DNA of 5,011 nucleotides from Chloroflexota bacterium (lineage in GTDB: Bacteria; Chloroflexota; Anaerolineae; 4572-78; J111): positions 1 to 5,011 of the forward strand of contig RFJF01000135.1 in the NCBI GenBank assembly GCA_003695455.1, given 5' to 3'. A program made the translations under genes and the position numbers. This document shows positions 1 through 5,011 of this stretch, one piece after another (within the stretch, counting starts at the first letter, position 1; each line of letters opens with the position of its first letter). Below the pieces are notes generated by a model. The model ran no database searches and was not told the origin of the DNA. It worked only from the letters and a program-made list of their open reading frames with translations.

Positions 1-954
1 CAGCAGCTCGGTGCTGACGCGGGCGGTGGTCACCGGCTCCAGCGCGGTCAGATTGATGGTGCCGGCGGCGGGTTTGCCGCTGCCGGTTGCAGTTGCGGCG
101 GTGTTGGTTGTGCCGCTGTCGCTGTTGGACGAACTCAGTTGTTGGGCAAACGCGGCTACCGGGTCGGCGGGCAGCACGGGGGCTTCATCCAGCGTGCCCA
201 CAATCCGGGCGTCGGTGGCGGGAATCCAGCCGGTGACGTTGTTGATGGTGATGATGTACAGCCAGTCTCCGCCGGGGTTTTGGCCCAGCACTGCGCCCAG
301 TTCGCCCTGCTCCACCGATTCGATAGCGCCGTAGCCGCCGCCCGGCCCCTGCCGGATAGTGGTGGTGGGCGCCGAGGTGGTGAGCGTGGCTACCGGCGAC
401 AGACTGGTAAGAATAGAAGCCTGGTTGAGCAGGTCGGTGGTGGTGCCGCCCAGTATTTGGGTGATGCTGCCTGCATCGCCGCTGCTTGCGGCGGCAGCCA
501 GCGCTGCCAACTGAGCCGCATCAAGATTGTTCAAATCAATGTTGCTCAGATCAACGCCGCCGAGGTCAAGATTGCTCAAATCCAGATTATCCAAATTCAG
601 CTTGCTCAAATCCAGAGAACCGAGGTTGAGTTTGCTCAGGTCAATGCCGTTGCTTTGGGCTAACTGTACCAGTTGCGCCAGATTTTCGGCAGAGAGTTTG
701 GAGCCGGCATCGGTGTTGGGGCCGGCGTTGGCCTCATCAACCGGGGCAACGGTAGCCACAGCAGCCGGCGGCATTGAGCTTTTTGGGAACGGTGTGGGGC
801 TGGCAGCAACCTGCGGGGCAGGCGGCGTGGGCCACTGAGAAACATCCAGCGGTTCACGTTTGACCTTTTCGCCTTCCAACCCAAAGCCGCCGCAGGCCGC
901 CAGAAGCGTGCCCAGCAAAAATAGTGCGAACAATGTGGTGATGTTTCGTTTCAT
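1..954 (-). CDS. Lipoprotein with decapeptide/pentapeptide-like repeats and SH3b domain (3' end outside window)
   Basis: A reading frame of 318 codons with no stop runs from an ATG at 952-954 to the left edge, so the C-terminus is missing. Residues 1-20 form a signal peptide (MKRN, then a hydrophobic core), and a lipobox L18-A-A-C21 predicts lipidation at Cys21 and an extracytoplasmic location. A Pro/Ala-rich linker follows (about 37-85), then a repeat block of period 5/10 (104-148), an Ala-rich stretch (149-157) and an SH3b domain (about 189-253). The domain shows I200-R-Q-G-P, Y208, G217, D230-W231 and G242-W243-I-P, the usual bacterial SH3 pattern. A Ser/Thr/Gly/Ala linker (about 270-300) leads to V308-T-T-A-R-V, which looks like the first strand of a second SH3b. 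SH3b domains often bind cell-wall peptides; that role here is inference. The gene lies 8 nt after the RND pump and probably shares its transcript. I do not recognise a named family; the exact function is unknown. Confidence 0.88.
   Translation of the reverse strand, partial: MKRNITTLFALFLLGTLLAACGGFGLEGEKVKREPLDVSQWPTPPAPQVAASPTPFPKSSMPPAAVATVAPVDEANAGPNTDAGSKLSAENLAQLVQLAQSNGIDLSKLNLGSLDLSKLNLDNLDLSNLDLGGVDLSNIDLNNLDAAQLAALAAAASSGDAGSITQILGGTTTDLLNQASILTSLSPVATLTTSAPTTTIRQGPGGGYGAIESVEQGELGAVLGQNPGGDWLYIITINNVTGWIPATDARIVGTLDEAPVLPADPVAAFAQQLSSSNSDSGTTNTAATATGSGKPAAGTINLTALEPVTTARVSTELL
196..390 (-). other. SH3b domain within the lipoprotein
   Basis: Residues about 189-253 of the lipoprotein fit a bacterial SH3 fold. 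A variant of the NVRxGP motif reads TIRQGP (199-204), followed by Y208, E215-Q-G217, V222-L-G-Q-N, D230-W231-L-Y-I and T241-G-W-I-P245. These conserved positions correspond to the RxGP turn, the Y after it, the x-x-G turn, the W of the central strand and the GW motif of the last strands. In this family such domains commonly attach to cell-wall or other extracellular ligands; the ligand here is unknown. Confidence 0.8.
526..645 (-). repeat. Four 30-nt tandem units encoding decapeptides (eight pentapeptides) in the lipoprotein
   Basis: Residues 104-143 of the lipoprotein divide into four decapeptides: IDLSKLNLGS, LDLSKLNLDN, LDLSNLDLGG and VDLSNIDLNN. The odd pentads always read x-D-L-S-K/N and the even ones x-N/D-L-G/D/N-x. 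The DNA shows the same period: on the plus strand a TTGCTCA core recurs at 542, 572, 602 and 632, and a 15-base stretch is identical at 572-586 and 602-616. A decayed fifth unit (LDAAQ, then LAALA) follows. The pattern resembles the A(D/N)LXX pentapeptide-repeat beta-helix, but a bulky Leu/Ile/Val stands where Ala is usual. A short beta-helix of about two coils is possible but not shown. Confidence 0.85.
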
Positions 955-959
955 AATTA

Positions 960-964
960 TCCCT
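960..964 (-). promoter_or_regulatory. Ribosome-binding site of the lipoprotein gene, overlapping the pump stop codon
   Basis: On the minus strand AGGGA lies 5 nt before the lipoprotein ATG. Its first bases are the last two bases of the pump's TAG stop codon (963-965). This supports the chosen start and suggests that lipoprotein translation is coupled to ribosomes finishing the pump. Confidence 0.6.
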
Positions 965-3900
965 AATTTCCCGCACCGGCGCCTTCCGGCCCCGGCTCGG
1001 TGAAAGATACGGCAGAACCGGTCTGCGGTGCGGCTGATGGTTTATCCTGCCACGGTTTTTCCCACGGTTGGCGCGGCAATTCATGCTCGGCTTTTTTGAT
1101 GCCAAACAGCCAGCGGAAGAATCTGGTTGTACCGCCGCCCAGACTGTCGAAGAAGTTGTATACCACCGGTACCAAAATCAGGGTGAGCAGCGTTGAAGAA
1201 ATAGAGCCGCCAATGACCACAGCAGCCAGCGGGGCGCGGTTCTCGGAACCGGCGCCGCTGCCCAACAGCAGGGGCAGCAAGGCAAATACCAGCGTCAGCG
1301 TGGTCATCAGTACGGCCCGCAGACGCATTCGCCCGGCCTGGGCCAGCGCCTCTTTGCGCGCCAGCCCCTCTTCTTCACGGAGTTGGTTGGTAAAGTCAAC
1401 CACCAAAATGGCGTTTTTGGTGACCACCCCCGTTAGCAGCACAATGCCCAGCAGCGAAATAAGATTGAGTGTGTTGCCGGTCAGGTACAGGCCGCCAATG
1501 GCCCCCACCAGCGTTACCGGCAGCGAGAACATAATTGCCAACGGTTGCAGCCAGCTTTGGTAGAGCGCCACCAGCAAAATGTAAACCAGGGCAATAGCCA
1601 GCAAAATGGCGTTGCCCAACTGGGCAAATGATTCACGCTGAACTTCGGACGTGCCCACAAATTTAAAGCCGTAGCCGGGAGGGAAGGTTACGTTTTGGTT
1701 GATGGCGGCTTCAATTTCGTTGGTTACGTCACCGGCGCCGCGTCCGGCGGCAACACCGCTGCCAATGGTCAGCACACGTTGGCGGTCGGCGCGGGTGATT
1801 TTGGCGGGGGCTTCGGCGGTTTCGCGTTCAACCACACGCTCAAGCGTAAGCGGCGCGCCGTTGACGTATTTAACCGGCATCTGCACCAGTTGGTTGATGT
1901 CGTTACGGGCTTCCGGATTGAGGCGCAGGGTAATGTCCAAATCATTACTGCCGCCGCCGGGGTTGAATTTGCCCACCTGGCTGCCGCTGAGCGCGGTGCG
2001 CAGGGTGGTAGCTACCTCCACAGGCGAAAGGCCCAGGTCAAGCGCTTGCATGCGGTTGACCACCAGCTTGGTTTCGCGGGCGCGCTGGGCGTCGGTGTTT
2101 TTTACGTCGGCGGTGCCGGGTGTGTTCAGAATGATGGTTTCAATCTGGTCAGCCAGGTCAATCAACGTGTTTTGGTCCGGGCCAAAAACACGTACCTGAA
2201 TGGGGCTGCCGCCCCCACCGCCGCCGGAGTTGAGCGCGGTGGCAATGGTGGCGTCCGGGATTCTGGCAAATGCGGGGCGCAAGGCCTCTACCACGTCGGT
2301 GGTGCTGCGTTCGCGGTCTTCCTTGTCAACCAGAATCAGGTTGATGGTGGCTGCGTTGGACGAGCGCCCCCCGCCAACCGGGCCGCCGCCGCCACCGCCG
2401 GTGCCAATTTGGGTTTGAATGGCTGAAAGTTCCGGGACCTCGCTGAGGATGATGCCTTCTACCTGGCGGGCTACACGGTCGGTGGCATCCAGGTTGGTGC
2501 CGGCGGGCATTTCTATGGTAATGCGGACCTGGCCGTCGTCTTCAACAGGGAAGAATTCGCTTTGCACGTATCCCTGGGCAACCATAAATATGCCGCCGGC
2601 CAATGCGGCTACGGCAATGAGCACGGCAAAAATCTGCGTGGCCCAGTTCCACAGGAAGAAGCGCACGGTGTATTCGTACAGTTTTGCCAGCGCGGTGAAC
2701 GCGCCCTCAAAAATACGGATGGTCCATGCCCAAATCCAGCCAAAAGGCCGGCCAATAATGCCGAATATCTTGCGCAGGCCGGTGGGGTTGTCGTCGGTTT
2801 GGGTGGGGTCCTTCAGCCAGTAGCCGGCCAGCATGGGCGTCAGGGTAAAGGCGATAAACAGCGATGTAAGCGCGGCCGCGGCGATGGTGACGCCGTAGGA
2901 ATAGAAAAACTGGCCCACAATACCACTCATAAACGCCACCGGCAGGTAGACCACCACATCAACCAGGGTGATGGTAATGGCTGCCAGCCCAATCTCGCGC
3001 CGGCCATCGAGCGCGGCCTGCATTGGTTTTTTGCCCATTTCAAGGTGACGCTCAATGTTTTCAATGACCACAATTGAGTCATCCACCAGAATACCAATGA
3101 CCAGCGTCATGGCCAGCAGCGTGAGCTGATTCAGGCTGAAGCCCAGCATCCACATAATCAGGAAGGTGATAATGAGAGATGCGGGAACGGCCAGCAGTAC
3201 AATAAACGTGCTGCGAACGTTGTGCAAAAAGACCAGAATGACAATGCCGGTGATAAGTACAGCCAGCATCAAATCTTCAAGCACCGCCGCCACCGATTCG
3301 CGGATGAAATTGGCGTTATCCAGCACAATGTTCAGTTGTGCGCCGGGAGGCAAATCCTGGTTGACTTCTTTAACCACTTTGAAAACGTTATCAACCACCT
3401 CAACGGTGTTGGCGTCGCTGGATTTGATAACGGCCACGCTCACGGCATCCCGGCCGTTGTAGCGCAGGTAGCTATCGGGGTCTTTTTGGCCCATTTGCAC
3501 CTGGGCCACATCCCGGAGGTAAATTTTACCGTTGCCGGTCAGAGTAGTTGAACCGCCGCCGGGCCCACCGGGGCCTCCGCCGCCACCGTTGTTGTCTTTA
3601 ATGACCAGGTTTTCAATTTGAGTCAGGTTGGTGAATTCACCCACCGCCCGCACCGGCACTTTGGCCCGGCCTTCTTCAATGGAGCCGCCGGGAAATGAAA
3701 GGTTGTACGATTGCAGTTTTTGCTGCAAATCATTGAGCGACAATCCAAAACCGGCCAGCCGGGCCTGGTCTACCAGCACCTGAACTTCGCGCTCGCGGCC
3801 GCCGGCCACACTCACCGAGGCCACACCTTCGACGGTTTGCAGGCGGGTCTTGATTTCGTTATCGGCCAGGTCAAACAGTGTTTCCTGGTTTTGCGGCCCG

Positions 3901-4331
3901 TTGAGCGAAAGGATGACCACCGGGATGGAGTTGAAATCAAACTTGCCCACCACCGGTACTTCGGCATCATCGGGAAGTTTGCCGCGCGCCGATGACACCT
4001 GCCGTTCCACATCAATGGCGGCGGCGTTGCCGTCGGTGCCTTCAACAAAGGCCACCACAATGGTGCCAATGCCTTCCTGGGCGGTGGCATTCAACTCGTC
4101 AATGCCGGAGATGGTTGAAATTGCGTCTTCAAGTGGTTTGAGCACCAAATCTTCCACATCTTCCGGCGACGCGCCCGGAAAGATGACGGTAACAGTAACA
4201 AACGGAAAATCAACTGCCGGAAAGCGGTCCAGCAGCAGCCGGTTGTAACCCTGCCAGCCCATAATCAGCAATGCCACAATAATCATTAGCATTGTGAGCG
4301 GGCGTCTGAGGGATAATCGTGTCAGTCCCAT
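963..4331 (-). CDS. RND-family efflux transporter, inner-membrane subunit (HAE/AcrB-like)
   Basis: This complete 1122-residue protein matches the usual 1000-1100 residue RND length. These are proton-driven trimeric exporters that capture substrates at or outside the cytoplasmic membrane. TM1 is at about 12-30 and a first extracytoplasmic porter/docking region at about 35-345. TM2-TM6 lie at about 350-503, TM7 at 565-585, a second porter region at 590-900, and TM8-TM12 at 905-1060. Proton-relay residues are present: D417-D418 in TM4 (GILVDDSIVVIENIERH), K972 in TM10 (TKNAILVVDF) and T1010 in TM11 (LMTTLTL). The paired Asp argues for a drug/lipid-type rather than a metal-type pump. Gly-rich inserts occur at 249-260, 644-655 and 703-708, and a Pro-rich tail at 1080-1122. 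The ATG at 4329-4331 was chosen because AAAGGA lies 7 nt upstream and MGLTRLSLRRPLTML is a normal RND start; a TTG 60 nt upstream would only add an atypical basic peptide. The substrate cannot be told from sequence. Confidence 0.96.
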   Translation of the reverse strand: MGLTRLSLRRPLTMLMIIVALLIMGWQGYNRLLLDRFPAVDFPFVTVTVIFPGASPEDVEDLVLKPLEDAISTISGIDELNATAQEGIGTIVVAFVEGTDGNAAAIDVERQVSSARGKLPDDAEVPVVGKFDFNSIPVVILSLNGPQNQETLFDLADNEIKTRLQTVEGVASVSVAGGREREVQVLVDQARLAGFGLSLNDLQQKLQSYNLSFPGGSIEEGRAKVPVRAVGEFTNLTQIENLVIKDNNGGGGGPGGPGGGSTTLTGNGKIYLRDVAQVQMGQKDPDSYLRYNGRDAVSVAVIKSSDANTVEVVDNVFKVVKEVNQDLPPGAQLNIVLDNANFIRESVAAVLEDLMLAVLITGIVILVFLHNVRSTFIVLLAVPASLIITFLIMWMLGFSLNQLTLLAMTLVIGILVDDSIVVIENIERHLEMGKKPMQAALDGRREIGLAAITITLVDVVVYLPVAFMSGIVGQFFYSYGVTIAAAALTSLFIAFTLTPMLAGYWLKDPTQTDDNPTGLRKIFGIIGRPFGWIWAWTIRIFEGAFTALAKLYEYTVRFFLWNWATQIFAVLIAVAALAGGIFMVAQGYVQSEFFPVEDDGQVRITIEMPAGTNLDATDRVARQVEGIILSEVPELSAIQTQIGTGGGGGGPVGGGRSSNAATINLILVDKEDRERSTTDVVEALRPAFARIPDATIATALNSGGGGGGSPIQVRVFGPDQNTLIDLADQIETIILNTPGTADVKNTDAQRARETKLVVNRMQALDLGLSPVEVATTLRTALSGSQVGKFNPGGGSNDLDITLRLNPEARNDINQLVQMPVKYVNGAPLTLERVVERETAEAPAKITRADRQRVLTIGSGVAAGRGAGDVTNEIEAAINQNVTFPPGYGFKFVGTSEVQRESFAQLGNAILLAIALVYILLVALYQSWLQPLAIMFSLPVTLVGAIGGLYLTGNTLNLISLLGIVLLTGVVTKNAILVVDFTNQLREEEGLARKEALAQAGRMRLRAVLMTTLTLVFALLPLLLGSGAGSENRAPLAAVVIGGSISSTLLTLILVPVVYNFFDSLGGGTTRFFRWLFGIKKAEHELPRQPWEKPWQDKPSAAPQTGSAVSFTEPGPEGAGAGN
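2208..2225 (-). repeat. Gly-rich insert 3 in the pump (second porter loop)
   Basis: Residues 703-708 are six glycines between IATALNS and SPIQVRVFGPD. The AcrB counterpart is roughly the loop before 'FDFELIDQ', near the substrate cleft. The codons are GGN simple sequence, so the length could vary between strains. Confidence 0.7.
2367..2402 (-). repeat. Gly-rich insert 2 in the pump (switch-loop position)
   Basis: Residues 644-655 are almost all Gly (GTGGGGGGPVGGGRSS spans the region), followed by NAATINLILVDKEDR. In AcrB the matching segment before the 'FVSLKDW' strand is the Gly/Phe switch-loop near residues 613-623, which separates the proximal and distal drug pockets. The phenylalanines of that loop are absent here. 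Alignment is by eye. Confidence 0.7.
3552..3587 (-). repeat. Gly/Pro-rich insert 1 in the pump (docking-domain loop)
   Basis: Residues 249-260 of the pump read GGGGGPGGPGGG, encoded by GGN-type simple sequence. The insert lies between the strand ending NLVIKDN and the strand KIYLRDVAQV. In AcrB the equivalent turn, before the 'LRDVA' strand near residues 250-260, is one of the hairpins reported to contact TolC. The positional match is made by eye. Confidence 0.7.
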
Positions 4332-4338
4332 AAATCTG

Positions 4339-4344
4339 TCCTTT
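4339..4344 (-). promoter_or_regulatory. Ribosome-binding site of the RND pump gene
   Basis: On the minus strand AAAGGA lies 7 nt before the ATG at 4329-4331. It decides the start in favour of the 1122-residue form over the TTG at 4389-4391. Confidence 0.7.
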
Positions 4345-4352
4345 TCCGGGGG

Positions 4353-4387
4353 GCAAAAGCCGGAAGCCGCACGCTTTGGGCTTTTGC
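4353..4387 (-). promoter_or_regulatory. Perfect 9-bp inverted repeat in the adaptor-pump gap
   Basis: The arms GCAAAAGCC and GGCTTTTGC pair perfectly around a 17-nt loop. The hairpin begins 19 nt after the adaptor stop codon and ends 8 nt before the pump ribosome-binding site. No T-run follows it on the transcribed strand (a C-run does), so it does not look like an intrinsic terminator. It could stabilise or process the mRNA, or tune pump translation relative to the adaptor; this is inference. The 75-nt gap (4332-4406) holds nothing else that I can name. Confidence 0.55.
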
Positions 4388-4406
4388 GCAAACCCCGTTT
4401 TCTGAT

Positions 4407-5011
4407 TTATTCCGCAATGCGCGGGTCGTTGGTAATGTCTGCGATAACGCCATCATGCAGGTTAGATTGACCGGCAACCACAACCAGATCGCCGGGCTGG
4501 AGACCCTGCAAAATTTCAACACTGGTCTGGTCAAACAGGCCGGTGGTAACGGTGCGCTCGCTCACGGTGTTGTCTTTGTTAACCACAAACACTGTGGGCG
4601 GGTCGCTCCGAATAATGGCTTCGATGGGGGCCAGGGTGACGTTTTTGTTTTCCTGGGCCAGCACGTGAACATCGGCAAACATGCCGCTGCGGAGCAGGTC
4701 CTGCCCTTCTGTGGGGGTGACTTTCACCGAGAAGGTGCGCGATTTGGGGTCGGCCACGGGTGAAACGCTGGTGAGTACAGCGGGGAAGTCCTGTCCGGGG
4801 TAGGCGGTTACTTGCAGTGATGAACTCTGGCCCGTTTCCAACTGGCTGATTTGGCTTTCGGGAACGCTGACTTCGGCCTCTAATTCATGCGAGATGAAGG
4901 TGGCAACCGGCATTTGCGGGCTGACCCGGTCGCCTTTGGTGATGTTCAGTTCTGACACCACACCGTCGAACGGGGCCGTAATAATGGTTTCTTTGAGCTG
5001 AAGTTTGGCTG
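4407..5011 (-). CDS. RND efflux periplasmic adaptor subunit / membrane fusion protein (5' end outside window)
   Basis: The last 200 residues and TAA stop of an HlyD/AcrA-like adaptor are visible; the frame is open through the right edge, so the N-terminus, coiled-coil hairpin and true start are missing. The visible part opens with KETIITAPFDGVVSEL, followed by T-K-G-D-R-V, the classic second half of the lipoyl (biotinyl-like) domain. Next comes a beta-barrel domain of about 80 residues (from ELEAEVSVPESQI through RSGMFADVHV). The membrane-proximal domain follows (LAPIEAII, then TVFVVNKDNTVSERTV), ending near GLQPGDLVVVAGQSNLHDG. Adaptors bridge the RND pump to its outer partner and are needed for export. 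The pump follows after 75 nt, as is typical of these operons. A GTG at 4959-4961 lies inside the lipoyl motif and is not the start. Confidence 0.94.
   Translation of the reverse strand, partial: AKLQLKETIITAPFDGVVSELNITKGDRVSPQMPVATFISHELEAEVSVPESQISQLETGQSSSLQVTAYPGQDFPAVLTSVSPVADPKSRTFSVKVTPTEGQDLLRSGMFADVHVLAQENKNVTLAPIEAIIRSDPPTVFVVNKDNTVSERTVTTGLFDQTSVEILQGLQPGDLVVVAGQSNLHDGVIADITNDPRIAE

Noticed and set aside
511..645. Qnr-like DNA-mimic pentapeptide protein
   Set aside because: Only eight to nine pentads are present, in an exported lipoprotein with Leu rather than Ala at the inward position. A cytoplasmic gyrase-protecting role does not fit.
526..645. CRISPR-like array
   Set aside because: The 30-nt units are contiguous with no spacers, and they encode in-frame decapeptides.
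139..663. A plus-strand reading frame of 174 codons with a striking VAQI-like period
   Set aside because: It is the antisense shadow of the lipoprotein repeat block. The period comes from the 30-nt units; there is no ribosome-binding site and no family-like sequence, while the minus frame has a signal peptide and an SH3b domain.
1695..2426. A plus-strand reading frame of 243 codons inside the pump
   Set aside because: It lies fully antisense to conserved RND porter sequence and has a biased Gly/Ala/Val composition with no recognisable domain, as expected from GC-rich coding DNA.
4353..4387. Intrinsic terminator between adaptor and pump
   Set aside because: The hairpin is followed by a C-run, not a T-run, on the transcribed strand, and the pump's ribosome-binding site follows within about 10 nt.
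4332..4391. Upstream TTG start for the pump, adding 20 residues
   Set aside because: The extension runs through the inverted repeat, has no good ribosome-binding site and gives a basic/Cys/Pro peptide unlike RND N-termini. The ATG at 4329-4331 has AAAGGA at 7 nt.
4407..4961. GTG at 4959-4961 as the start of a short adaptor
   Set aside because: It falls within the lipoyl motif APFDGVV, and the frame continues in family-like sequence to the window edge.

Overview
The window carries three genes on the minus strand, packed head to tail like one operon. In transcription order (right to left) they are the C-terminal 200 residues of an RND-pump periplasmic adaptor (about 4407-5011, 5' end outside the window), a complete RND inner-membrane transporter (963-4331, 1122 residues), and most of a lipoprotein with a repeat block and an SH3b domain (1-954, 3' end outside the window). 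The adaptor-pump gap is 75 nt and holds a perfect 9-bp inverted repeat. The pump-lipoprotein gap is only 8 nt, and the lipoprotein's ribosome-binding site overlaps the pump's stop codon. I see no plus-strand gene; the long plus-strand reading frames are antisense shadows of GC-rich coding DNA.

The pump looks functional. It keeps the Asp-Asp pair in TM4, the Lys in TM10 and the Thr in TM11 that carry protons in AcrB-type (HAE) pumps. It has unusual poly-glycine loops in the periplasmic/extracytoplasmic domain. By position, these appear to fall at the hairpin that AcrB uses to dock TolC, at the AcrB switch-loop, and at a third substrate-path loop. The adaptor keeps the C-terminal half of the lipoyl motif, the beta-barrel and the membrane-proximal domain.

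The third gene is the oddest part. Where many proteobacterial RND operons carry a TolC-like outer-membrane factor, this one carries a lipoprotein: lipobox LAAC, Pro/Ala-rich linker, four tandem decapeptides (also seen as eight pentapeptides of the form hydrophobic-D/N-L-x-x), an Ala-rich stretch, one SH3b domain, a Ser/Thr/Gly/Ala linker, and probably the start of a second SH3b domain at the window edge.

The organism is probably a moderately GC-rich environmental bacterium. The lipoprotein style (LAACGG, SH3b domains, low-complexity linkers) and the Gly-rich RND pump resemble Chloroflexota such as Anaerolineae. This is an impression from sequence style only, with no marker gene to confirm it. 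If the host is a monoderm, an RND pump with no outer membrane to cross and an SH3b lipoprotein as operon partner makes this locus worth following up.
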